Below, piece by piece: positions 26,172-34,218 of a stretch of DNA of 64,000 nt (positions are counted from its first letter, which is position 1; every line of letters starts with the position of its first letter). Source of the DNA: DASQPA01 sp963757335. GTDB lineage: Bacteria; Acidobacteriota; Thermoanaerobaculia; Multivoradales; UBA5704. Both the position numbers and the translations under genes were made by a program. The stretch is taken from contig CAVWRJ010000013.1 in assembly GCA_963757335.1 (NCBI GenBank), positions 186,001 through 250,000 on the forward strand. The letters are read 5' to 3'. The notes under the pieces are model-generated. The model was not told the DNA's origin and did no database searches. It was given only the letters and a program-made list of their open reading frames with translations.

Positions 26172-26211
26172 GGCGTGGCGTTAGCGAAATGGCGGCTCGG
26201 GCCGGCCGCGC

Positions 26212-26934
26212 TCAGTAGCTCTCCCCGGGCTCCAGGGTGACGACCTCGCACTTGACCCCGAGGTCCTCGAGCGCCTTCTCGAGCTGCGGCGGCGTCCCGG
26301 TGAGCAGTGGGAAGGTGCCCCAGTGGATGGGAACGACCTTCCTCACCTCCAGGAAGCGGCAGGCGCGGGCAGCCTGCTGGGGGTCCATCGTGAAGTGGTC
26401 GCCGATGGGGAGGAAGGCGAGCTCCGGCCGGTAGATCTCGGCGAGCATCTGCATGTCGGAGAAGAGGGCGGTGTCGCCGGCATGGTAGAAGGTGAACCCC
26501 CCCGGCAGCCGGACGACGAAGCCCGAGGCGACGCCGCCATAGAGGAGCTGGTCGCCGTCCTCGATCGAGCTCGAATGGTCGGCGCGCACCATCGAGACCT
26601 GGAGCCCGAGGACCTCCTGGCTCCCCCCGGGATTCATCCCCGAGCAGTTCTCCACCCCTTTGGCGGTCAGCCACTCGCAGATCTCATAGCCGGCGACGAT
26701 CCGCTTCGGCTTGTAGCGCTGGGCGATCTCGACCGCGTCGCCCATGTGGTCCGAGTGCCCGTGGGTGATGAGGATGGCGTCCAGCCGGTCGAAGGTCTGG
26801 AGGTCTTTCGGGCAACGCGGGTTGTGCATCACCCAGGGGTCGATCAGCACGACCTCCCCATCCGGGAGATCGCAGCGCACGGTGGCATGGCCCAGGTAGG
26901 TGAACTTGGGACGCGGGTGCTGGTGGTTGTTCAT
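26212..26934 (-). CDS. UPF0173-type metal-dependent hydrolase (metallo-beta-lactamase fold)
   Basis: A 240-residue cytoplasmic member of the UPF0173/UlaG-like group. Metal motif ITHGHSDHMGDAVEI near residue 57, VRADHSSSIEDGDQL, FYHAGDTALFSDM and PIHWGTFPLLTG near the end provide the usual His/Asp ligands. No signal peptide. It lies upstream of the DtxR-type gene on the same strand with a ~40-base gap, so co-transcription is plausible. Substrate unknown. Confidence 0.88.
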   Translation of the reverse strand: MNNHQHPRPKFTYLGHATVRCDLPDGEVVLIDPWVMHNPRCPKDLQTFDRLDAILITHGHSDHMGDAVEIAQRYKPKRIVAGYEICEWLTAKGVENCSGMNPGGSQEVLGLQVSMVRADHSSSIEDGDQLLYGGVASGFVVRLPGGFTFYHAGDTALFSDMQMLAEIYRPELAFLPIGDHFTMDPQQAARACRFLEVRKVVPIHWGTFPLLTGTPPQLEKALEDLGVKCEVVTLEPGESY

Positions 26935-27004
26935 GCCTCTCTCCTCCGCCCGAACGGGATCGATGGGACCTCTGCCGCCATTCTAGACCGATCGCGGGGC
27001 AGCG

Positions 27005-27087
27005 GCGCCCAAGTTTCGAGCTCGCGGTCCGCTCCTTCGGGCGCTCCGCGCGGCCAGCCGCAGAGCCGCGAGCTCAAACCGGGGCGC
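27005..27087. repeat. Interspersed inverted-repeat element, copy E (divergent ends)
   Basis: An 83-base dyad with arms containing GAGCTCGCGG / CCGCGAGCTC and outer GCGCCC / GGGGCGC. The centre keeps the family core CTCCTTCGGGCGCT and CGCGCGGCCAG, but the arms differ from copies A and B, so core and ends have evolved separately. Confidence 0.8.
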
Positions 27088-27144
27088 GCGGCCCTTCCCG
27101 ACCCTCATGGTAGAGTCCGATTTTGACTTTTGGGGAGGTTTGGG

Positions 27145-27612
27145 ATGTCTCTGTTCTTCCTGTTCCTGCATATCCTGATGGCATTCTGGCTGGTGGGGGG
27201 AGTGTTCGGCGGCATCGTGGTGCGCGCCCAGACCCGCCGTGCCGCCGATCTGGCGAGCAAGGTCTACGGCCTGCGCCTGGCCTGGCGCCTGACCCGGGTC
27301 TACACCCTGCCCGGCGCCATTCTGGCCGGCCTGCTCGGCTTCTACCTCGTCACCGCCCGCGGTTTCGGCTTCACCGCCCTCTGGGTGCAGATCTCGAGCG
27401 TCCTCTATCTCTTCATGCTCGCGTCGACCCTCTTCTACCTCACCCCCCGCCTGCGCCGGACCCTCGCCGCCGGCGAGGCGTCGCTCGCCGCCGGTTCGCC
27501 CACGGCGGAGCTCCAGAGCCTGGCCGCCGCCAAGCTGCCGGGCATTCTGGCCGACGTCAACGCTCTGGGGATCGTCGCCCTGACCGCCATGATGGTGTTC
27601 AAGAAGCCCTAG
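27145..27612 (+). CDS. DUF2269-like integral membrane protein
   Basis: A 155-residue inner-membrane protein with four hydrophobic segments (~3-25, ~52-72, ~82-102, ~130-150). The pattern LFFLFLHILMAFWLVGG at the start and FYLVTARGFGFTALWVQIS in the middle resembles DUF2269 proteins of unknown function. Start is ATG 27145 after GGGGAGG. It stands alone between two inverted-repeat elements. Confidence 0.7.
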   Translation: MSLFFLFLHILMAFWLVGGVFGGIVVRAQTRRAADLASKVYGLRLAWRLTRVYTLPGAILAGLLGFYLVTARGFGFTALWVQISSVLYLFMLASTLFYLTPRLRRTLAAGEASLAAGSPTAELQSLAAAKLPGILADVNALGIVALTAMMVFKKP

Positions 27613-27667
27613 AGCTTCTCGAAACCTAAGCCGGTACCCAGCGGACGGTACTGGCAGCGGACGGTAC

Positions 27668-27747
27668 TGGCTCAGTTTGGTTCCGAGGACGGGCGACTGG
27701 CCGCGCGAAACACCCGAAGGAGCCCGCCCGCAGGATCAAACTGAGCC
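27668..27747. repeat. Interspersed inverted-repeat element, copy D (reversed)
   Basis: An 80-base copy in opposite orientation to A, B, C and E. Ends are GGCTCAGTTTGG and GATCAAACTGAGCC, and the core reads as the reverse complement of the family core. It is preceded by a small tandem duplication containing AGCGGACGGTACTGGC twice (27640-27670). Confidence 0.85.
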
Positions 27748-27770
27748 GGCACCCAACGGGAGCATAAAAA

Positions 27771-27805
27771 ACGGCGGCCGGACAAGTCCGGCCGCCGTCG
27801 CTTTT
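27771..27805. terminator. Strong bidirectional intrinsic terminator
   Basis: A perfect 13-bp stem ACGGCGGCCGGAC / GTCCGGCCGCCGT with a two-base AA spacer, preceded by six A residues and followed by GCTTTT. The A-run and T-run make it functional in both directions. It serves the DUF2269 gene (plus) and the ArsR gene (minus), which converge here. Confidence 0.85.
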
Positions 27806-27842
27806 GAGCTTTTTGGAGCTGGTTCTACTTCTGGCCTACTGG

Positions 27843-28190
27843 TTAGACTTGAAACTGGCGGAAGAAGTTCTCCCGCAGCTTCGCGTTGAACGGGTGCTCC
27901 GTCAACCGGTAGTAGATGGTCTGGGCGTCGCGGCGCGGGGCCACGAGTCCGTAGGCCTTGAGCTTGGCCAGGTGCTGGGAGACGGCCGAAACCGAGACCC
28001 CGAGCATCTCCGCCAGATCACAAACGCACAGCTCCTTCATGTTCTCTAGAAGATAGAGGAGCTTCAAGCGGGTGGAGTTCCCCGCCAGGTTCATGAGCTC
28101 GGCAGCTTCCTCGATATCGGGTGTCCCCTCGAGGTTCTGCCGGATCTGGGCCATTTCCTTCTGTGTCATGTTGGGCGCCTCGCCTTTCAT
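27843..28190 (-). CDS. ArsR/SmtB-family transcriptional regulator
   Basis: A 115-residue winged-helix repressor: AELMNLAGNSTRLKLLYLLE, the recognition region VCDLAEMLGVSVSAVSQHLAKL, and a beta-wing APRRDAQTIYYRL. The ELCVCD motif places two cysteines at the alpha-3 metal site, as in the ArsR/CadC type, suggesting metalloid or thiophilic-metal sensing. ATG 28190 is preferred because GGAGG precedes it; an ATG five codons upstream overlaps that site. The divergent neighbour is the selenoprotein gene, a plausible but unproven target. Confidence 0.88.
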   Translation of the reverse strand: MKGEAPNMTQKEMAQIRQNLEGTPDIEEAAELMNLAGNSTRLKLLYLLENMKELCVCDLAEMLGVSVSAVSQHLAKLKAYGLVAPRRDAQTIYYRLTEHPFNAKLRENFFRQFQV

Positions 28191-28523
28191 CGTGATTTCC
28201 TCCATGCTTTAAGCAAGCCATATCATTATCGCCAAGCCCCTCGGCACGCGCCGGGAGACCTTGACTTCTTCCTATGTGACCATGTTCTTGCAAACTCTAT
28301 TGTACTCTTCCAGGGGACGAATTCAAGCCCTTTTCTAAAAAAAGTCGAAGAATTTGTCCCGCCAACCCGCCCAGCCGCACCTATGCATCTCTAACACAAC
28401 CCAGGGCAAATTTCATCCCCCTCTTAGAAGATGGTCTGCCGAGGTACGGCAAGAACCTTCCGGGGGATCTCAAGGAAGGCTTCCCCGCTGACCTATAATC
28501 AGCACCGGAAAGGAGGGCTTCTC
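28191..28523. promoter_or_regulatory. Divergent ArsR / selenoprotein regulatory region
   Basis: 333 bases without a gene, clearly AT-richer than the flanks around 28270-28400. A consensus TATAAT lies at 28494-28499, 25 bases before the selenoprotein start, with AAAGGAGG immediately after. No convincing -35 is seen at the right spacing. The region can hold promoters for both divergent genes and an ArsR operator, but I found no clear palindromic operator by eye. Confidence 0.5.
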
Positions 28524-28757
28524 ATGACCCGGTCCCTCACCATCGAGTACTGCACCGTCTGAAACTACTACCCTCGTGCCGCCGGTCTGGCGGAAGAGGT
28601 CAAGAATCAGTTCGGCATCGAGCCGCAGCTGATCAAGGGCACCGGCGGCCGCTTCGAGGTCACCCTCGGCAACGACCTGATCTTCTCGAAGAAGCAGACC
28701 GGCCGCTTCCCCGAAGCCGGGGAGATAGCACGCGCGCTAGAGGAGAAGTTGGGCTAA
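28524..28757 (+). CDS. SelW-like (Rdx family) selenoprotein with in-frame UGA
   Basis: ATG 28524 follows a strong AAAGGAGG site. The frame encodes 77 residues, with TGA at 28560-28562 read as selenocysteine (U13), giving IEYCTVUNYYPRAAGLA, the CxxU redox motif of the SelW/SelT/SelH (Rdx) family. The rest (KGTGGRFEVTLGNDLIFSKK, TGRFPEAGEIARALEEKLG) matches the family end to end and stops at TAA 28755, so this is not a decayed gene. A SECIS-like hairpin follows the UGA. Likely a small thioredoxin-fold protein in redox or selenium metabolism. It implies selA/B/C/D elsewhere in the genome. Confidence 0.93.
28572..28599 (+). promoter_or_regulatory. Bacterial SECIS hairpin
   Basis: Lower stem CCTC/GAGG, small internal loop (GTG/AA), upper stem CCGCC/GGCGG and apical loop GGTCT. 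The loop begins 21 bases after the UGA, inside the coding sequence. The GGUCU apex resembles the SelB-binding loop of the E. coli fdhF SECIS. Confidence 0.82.
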
Positions 28758-28793
28758 CGCACTAGATACGTAAGCAACCTCGGCGTCGGCCTT

Positions 28794-29945
28794 ATGTCCG
28801 GGCCGGCGTCCGGAACTCTCCCCCTGATCCCGATCGTCCTCCACCTCTCAGCGCTCCTCGCCGCGGCAGGCCTCCTCGCCCTGGCCCGCCGTACGAACCG
28901 GGCGCGCCGCGCCGCGCCCGGACTTCCGGCGGCCGGCGAAGCTCGGGAAGGCGAGGTGACCGTTCTCCTGCCGGTGCGCGACGAAGAGATCAACGTCCTC
29001 CCCTGCCTCGACAGTCTGCTGGCGCAGACCGCCCACCCCCGGGTGCGGGTGATCGACGACGGCTCGACCGATGCCACGGCCGCCCTGGTCCGGGGGCGGC
29101 TCGCGGGGTTTCCCCAGCTCGCTCTGCTCGCGGCGGGGCCGCTCCCGGACGGTTGGAGAGGCAAGGTCCACGCCCTGGAGGCGGGGGCGGCGGGGGTGGA
29201 GACCCCGTGGCTGCTGCTCACCGACGCCGACACCCGGCACCGCCCGGAAGCTCTGGCGCGGAGCCTCGCAGCGGTCGGTCCTGCGGGGACTCAGCTCGAC
29301 GCGGTCTCGCTCGCCGGCTTTCAGGAGGCCCGAGGGCTCGCCGAGAACCTCCTCACCCCGGCGGTCTTCGCCCTCCTCGACCTGCTTCTCGGCGATTGGC
29401 AGGCGGTCGCCGGCGCCGCGGCGGGTCCGGCGATCGCCAACGGCCAGTACATTCTCGTCTGCCGGGAAGCCTGGGAGAGGTGCGGCGGCTTCGCGCCCAT
29501 CCGCGCCGAGACCCTGGACGACGTGGCGCTCGTCGTCAGGCTGCGGGCTCACGGCTACAGCACCGGCTTCTTCCGCGCCCCGGATCTCCTCTCGATCCGG
29601 ATGTACCGCGGCGCCCGGGAGACGGCGCGCGGCTGGCGGCGCAACCTCGGCGGTCTCCTGGGTCCCCGCCCGGGGATCGCCGCCGCCACTCTCGCCGTCC
29701 TCCTCTTCCCCCCGCTCGCCGCGACCGCCGAGCTCGCCACCGGTCACCCGCTCGCCGCCGGTCTCCTCTGGGCAGCCGGGGCCGCCGCCTCGGCCCTCTG
29801 GCGCGCCGGCAGCGGCCACCGGCCGGCCTACGGTCTTCTCTATCCGCTGGATGCTCTAGCCCTCGCCTGGGTCCTGGCGAGCGGTGTCGCCGACCGGCGC
29901 CGGGGCCGGCTGGAGACTTGGAAGGGACGGCAGATTCGGTTCTGA
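28794..29945 (+). CDS. Family 2 glycosyltransferase, membrane-bound
   Basis: A 383-residue enzyme with an N-terminal membrane helix (~10-28), a GT-A domain with VTVLLPVRDEEINVLPCL, VIDDGSTD and LLTDADTRH (the DxD metal site), an acceptor-side motif RAETLDDVALVVRLRAHGY, and two or three C-terminal membrane helices. The arrangement resembles the transferases near carotenoid or hopanoid glycosylation genes, but the acceptor is not known. It starts 36 bases after the selenoprotein and ends at repeat array 2. Confidence 0.85.
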   Translation: MSGPASGTLPLIPIVLHLSALLAAAGLLALARRTNRARRAAPGLPAAGEAREGEVTVLLPVRDEEINVLPCLDSLLAQTAHPRVRVIDDGSTDATAALVRGRLAGFPQLALLAAGPLPDGWRGKVHALEAGAAGVETPWLLLTDADTRHRPEALARSLAAVGPAGTQLDAVSLAGFQEARGLAENLLTPAVFALLDLLLGDWQAVAGAAAGPAIANGQYILVCREAWERCGGFAPIRAETLDDVALVVRLRAHGYSTGFFRAPDLLSIRMYRGARETARGWRRNLGGLLGPRPGIAAATLAVLLFPPLAATAELATGHPLAAGLLWAAGAAASALWRAGSGHRPAYGLLYPLDALALAWVLASGVADRRRGRLETWKGRQIRF

Positions 29946-29962
29946 CGGAGCTCCGAAGCCGC

Positions 29963-30255
29963 GAAAAGTCTTCTGGAAGGCGTGGAAAGTCCTCTGGAGC
30001 TCATGGAAGTCTTCCGGAACTCATGAAAAGTCCTCCGGAGCTCATGGAAAGTCTTCAGAAAGTCGTGGAAAGTCTTTTAAAACCCGTCGGAAGTCTTCAG
30101 GGACTCGTGGAAAGTCTTCAGGAACCCGTGGAAAGTCTTCTGGAGCGCCTCGAAAGTCCTCGGAAACTTGTCCGGGAGCTGCCAAAACCTGTCGAAAGTC
30201 TTCCGGAACACCTCGAAAGTCCGAGGGAAGGCGTGGAAAGCCGTGAGAGACCTTT
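29963..30255. repeat. Degenerate 21-bp tandem repeat array 2 (14 units)
   Basis: Units start at 29963, 29984, 30005 (20 bases), 30025, 30046, 30067, 30088, 30109, 30130, 30151, 30172, 30193, 30214 and 30235. The consensus begins GGAAAGTCTTC and ends in GAACYCGT-like sequence. The most common unit heads are GGAAAGTC and CGAAAGTC. It is noticeably AT-richer than the genes around it. It lies between the stop codons of two convergent genes and fills the gap. Plus-strand frames are open because 21 is a multiple of three; no start or ribosome-binding site supports translation. Confidence 0.92.
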
Positions 30256-30258
30256 AGA

Positions 30259-30753
30259 CTAGGGCGCGAGCGGCGCTTCGTAGGAGCAGCTCTGACCCGC
30301 CGTCTCCTCTACCGAGACGGCGAGCGTCTCGATCCGCGAGCCGCGGAGATGGTCGGCCAGGTCGGCCCAGAAGAGGCGGGCCAGAAGCTCGATCGAGGTG
30401 TTGGCCAGGGGGAGGAGGAGGACGTCGTCCTCGGGGAAGAGGTAACGGCGCTCGCCGAAACGGACCTCGACCTCCCCCTCCTCCCGCGACCAGATCAACC
30501 CGGGGCTCTCCGCCGGCAGCAGGGTCCGGCTGTCCAGCTTCCGGCAGAGGCCGCGGACGACCACCTTGACCGACTCCAGGTCGACGAGGAGCCCCCAGGA
30601 GTCGAGCTCGCTGCCGGCGAGCTCCAGGCTGACCCGGTAGTTGTGACCGTGGAAGAGCTCCGCCCGGTCGGCGCTGAAAAGGGTGAAGTGGGCGGAGGAG
30701 AACTTGAAGTCCTCCTTGGCGAGAACGAGCCGGTAGGGAGGGCGGGCCGCCAT
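30259..30753 (-). CDS. 6-carboxytetrahydropterin-synthase / PTPS-like protein
   Basis: A 164-residue T-fold protein. Zinc ligands are present in FSSAHFTLF and FHGHNYRVS, and SVEETAGQS supplies the pterin-anchoring Glu. The catalytic Cys normally just before the HGHNY motif is missing (ADRAELFHGHNY), so standard QueD chemistry is doubtful and a PTPS-III-like or other role is possible. Its start lies four bases after the lantibiotic dehydratase stop, so it is the last gene of that operon. Confidence 0.8.
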   Translation of the reverse strand: MAARPPYRLVLAKEDFKFSSAHFTLFSADRAELFHGHNYRVSLELAGSELDSWGLLVDLESVKVVVRGLCRKLDSRTLLPAESPGLIWSREEGEVEVRFGERRYLFPEDDVLLLPLANTSIELLARLFWADLADHLRGSRIETLAVSVEETAGQSCSYEAPLAP

Positions 30754-30757
30754 CCTG

Positions 30758-33700
30758 TCAGCTCGCCGGGGTCTCTGGAGCCGGGGACGCAGTCTCTGCC
30801 GGGCTCTCCGATGCCGCCGGACTCGCCGGACTCGCCGCTCGACCGCCCCGCGCCCGCGCCGCCTGGGACTCGTGGAGGCGGCCGAGGAGGTCGTAGATCA
30901 CCAGCTCGTGGGCCCGGGCGGCGGAGCGGATCATCCGGTTGACGTGCATGTGCACGAAGCTCAAGGCGAGGTCGGAGATCGGCACGCTGAGCCGCCCCGC
31001 CGCCTCCAGCTGCCGGAGCTCGGCCATGGCGGCAGCGCTCTCCTCCGAACGCTTGCGGAGCACAGCGAGACCGGGGGCGAGCGGGCTCTCCTCGGCCTGG
31101 CCGAGGTCGAGAAGGGCCTCCAGGCTCCGCCGTTCGGTACGGAACTTCTGGTCGAGCTGGACCCGGAGATCCTTGCTGCCGCCGAACTCGCGCAGGTAGG
31201 ACTCGCGCAGACGGGAGAGCACCGAGATCTTGCCCGCCGAGTCGAGCCCGAGGTCGGAGAGCAGCAGGTCGGTGCCCACCAGGGCGAGCCGCCAGCGCGC
31301 CTCGGCCCCCTCGTCCCCTTCGAGGCTGAGAACGATTTCGAGCACCGCCCGGCTGTCGAGCTCGAACAGCCGCTCGGAGAGGAGGATGCCCTCCGGGCCG
31401 CCATAGCGTTCGACCTCGCGCTCGTAGGTGTCGAGCTGGAACTTCCACAGCCGGCCGTCGGCGAGCCACTCCGCCGCCGCCGCGGAGAGGGCCGGGAGAG
31501 TCCGGCCGCAGAGCTTTGCCGGGTCGCCGTGGAAGCGCACCCGCACGTGCCACTGCGGATCGCCGTAGCGGATGAAGAACCAGGAATCGGCGGCGCCGCT
31601 CGCCCGGGCCTCCTCGACCGCCGGGTCGATCAGCTCGCGGAGCACCCGGTCCGCCGTCGAGCTGCCGGTGTAGAGCTTGAAGTAGAGCCACTCCGAGCCG
31701 GGCGGGAAGGAGCGCGCCACCGCCGCGGCCGGCTGGGCGCCGCGCCGGCCGGCGGCGCGGCTCCCCTCCTTGGGGACCTGCACCAGGGGGACGATGAACT
31801 CGTGGACGAAGCGCCCCTCCGGACCGCGGGCGCAGAGCTCGTCCGGCCCCGGATAGAACTCGATCAGCATGGCCTCCTTGCGCTCCTCGATGACGTCGAG
31901 CCAGGAGTCGACCGAGAGCGCGTTGTCGAGGTCGATCAGCAGCTCGTTGTCGGCGTCGGCCAGGCTGACGAAACGCGCCAGCCGCCGCTCGGCGCGGAAG
32001 CGCTGGACGGCGGCGAAGCGCTCCGCCGCCCCCTTGGGGCGGGCGAGGGCCTCGATCTCGGCCGTCGTCATCCGCCAGCGGGCCCGGGAGAGGACCAGCC
32101 GGCCGGCGGTCACCCGGGGGAGGAACGGGGCGCTCTCGAGCGCTCCCCAGCTCCAGCCCAGGCCGGCGGCGAGGCCCTGGGACTGCAGGGTGCAGAGGAA
32201 ACGGTAGATCCCCAGGCTGCCGCGGGAGAAGTTGTGGGCGCTGGTGAGCCGCGGGATGACCTCCTTGCCCAGTCGCCGCGAGCGCAGGACGATGCGCGGC
32301 CCGACGACCGAAACCTCTAAGTCGGTGATCGGGATCTGGCCCTCGGGAGCGGCGCCGGAGCGGCCGAGGAAGGGGATCTCGTGCTGCCTCAAGACCGGGC
32401 GGGAGAGGATGTTGCCGACCCGCCCCTGGGGGAGGTGCACCACCTCGGCGAAGATGGCGTCCGGCCGCAGCGCCTCCTCGGCTCGCAGATGCTCCTCGAC
32501 GGCGCGGTGGAGCGCCGGGTCGGCGTGGCAGAAACGGCCGAGGAGGGGCGCGCCGGAAGGGCCGGCCACCCCCTTGAGGAGAATGCTGTAACGGCCCTCC
32601 GCCAGGGCCTCGGGCGACTCGGCGGCGATCGTCCCCATGACCTCGAAGGCGTCGGGGAGCGGGGGGGCTCGTTCGAGCCCAGCTGCTCCAAGTCCTTCTC
32701 GTCCAGGGTGATCGCCTGCGCGCCCGAGGTCCAGGCCTGGGTCAGCTTGCTGAGGAGGAGCGACTGGGACGCCCCCCAGGGGACGGTCGGATCGGCCGCC
32801 GGTCCGCCGAGGCCGATGCCGCGCAGGAGGGGCGAGGCCTCGGCGCCGGCGGCGCCCGACTTCTCGAAGCCGATGCCGAGCTCCTCGTCCAGGGCCTCGG
32901 TCAAGGGGATCCAGCGCCCGTCCCCGTAGCGGTCGCCGAACTCCTGGCGAAACTTCTCGAAGATCTCCTGGCGGCCCCGGCCGGCGAAGCGGTGGACGAG
33001 CGCCACCCCGCGGATCAGCTCGGCGAGCAGCTCCGGGCCGATCCGCGGATCGTCGACCGGCTTGACCATGTCGACCTGGAAGAGCCGCGACAGCTCGACG
33101 CTCGTCGGCAGCTCCTCCAGCCGGCGGGCGAGCTCCCGGTAGAGCTCGGGGGAGGCGCCGAGACCGGTGCCGTCGAGCTCCTCCAGGGTCTTCCTCTCCC
33201 GGTCGAGCACCCCGGCCGCCACCTGCCCCGAGGGGAGGGCGCGGAGCTGCGCCACCAGGTCGTGGATCGCCTCGGGTCCGGTGACCGCGGGTTGCAGACT
33301 GGAGACCAGGATCTGGCTGTCGATCAGCTCGGTGACGAAGCCCTCGGCGTCCTCCAGAGCGATCTCGCCGTCCGGGTCGGCGGCGACCAGGGCGGCGGCG
33401 AGGTCGGCGGCCAGGGCGCCCGCGGCGGCCCGCTCCAGGGTGGCGTCCAGATACTCCGTGGAGTCGAGGGCCACCAGGTGATGCGAGCGCACCTTGCCGT
33501 CGAGCCGCGCTTCGGCGTAACGCCACCTCCCGGCGGCCTGGTAGAGGCTGGTGTTCGGATAGTAGAGGAGCTCCCGGCGGAGAGCGGGATCGCGCCCGAG
33601 GTCCTCGGCGAGAGCGAAGAGGTAGTCCATGTCGAGCCGGGTGTGGCGCTGGTAGGCGGCACGCGGTGCGAGGTCGAGCCGGGTCCCCGCCGCGGCCGCG

Positions 33701-34218
33701 GGCTCCCCCTCCCGCGGCACCGGCACCTCGCCCACCGAGCAGCCAGAGAACAGGCCGAAGGGGGTGGCGCGAGCCGCCATCCGCTGGTAGTAACGCACCA
33801 GGGCATGCTCGGCCCGCCGCCCCTTCTTCGAGTCGGGATCGGCGAGCCAGAGGGCCAGGCTGTCCGAGAGCGATGGGGAGGCGAGGAACAGGGCCTCGGC
33901 GATCTCCGGACGCGCCAGGGCGGCCGCCAGCCGACCGCGGAGGAGCTTCCGGTCGGCCGCCAGGGCCTCCGCCTGGGCCGCCCCGTCGAGGGCGGCCGTG
34001 GCGGTGAGCCCCGCGCTCCAGGCCTCCAGCTCCTCGAACGGAAAGAGCGGGGTGCGAAAGGCGAAGAAGCCCGAGGGGACGAGGTTCACCCCGCTCGGGG
34101 CCGGGCTCTTCGGGGAGCGCCCGCTGGAGAGAGATGTCGGTTTGTCGGCCTCAGGTCCGGCTGGCTTTTGCGCTTTCATGGGAAAAGGCAGTCTAGAGGC
34201 TGCCCCCCCGAGGGTCAA
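30758..34218 (-). CDS. Full-length class I lantibiotic dehydratase (LanB), frameshifted at a G7 run
   Basis: LanB enzymes glutamylate Ser/Thr of a precursor peptide using Glu-tRNA, then eliminate to dehydroamino acids. About 1,150 residues after repair. The N-terminal half has FFAFRTPLFPFEEL, RYYQRMAARATPFGLFSGC, and later AHNFSRGSLGIYRFLC. The C-terminal SpaB/thiopeptide-type domain has EWLYFKLYTG, WFFIRYGDPQWHVRVRFHG and LALVGTDLLLSDLG. The frame breaks at G7 (32661-32667); eight G would restore it. Start either TTG 34218, overlapping the upstream stop, or ATG 34179. No LanC, protease or precursor peptide gene is adjacent. Confidence 0.88.

Noticed and set aside
27005..27087. Element E as a tRNA or riboswitch
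   Set aside because: It is a simple long dyad with no anticodon, CCA or T-loop pattern, and shares its core with four other dispersed copies.
28560..28562. The SelW-like gene as a pseudogene with a nonsense TGA
   Set aside because: The TGA is exactly at the CxxU position, the remainder is fully conserved, and a SECIS-type hairpin follows.
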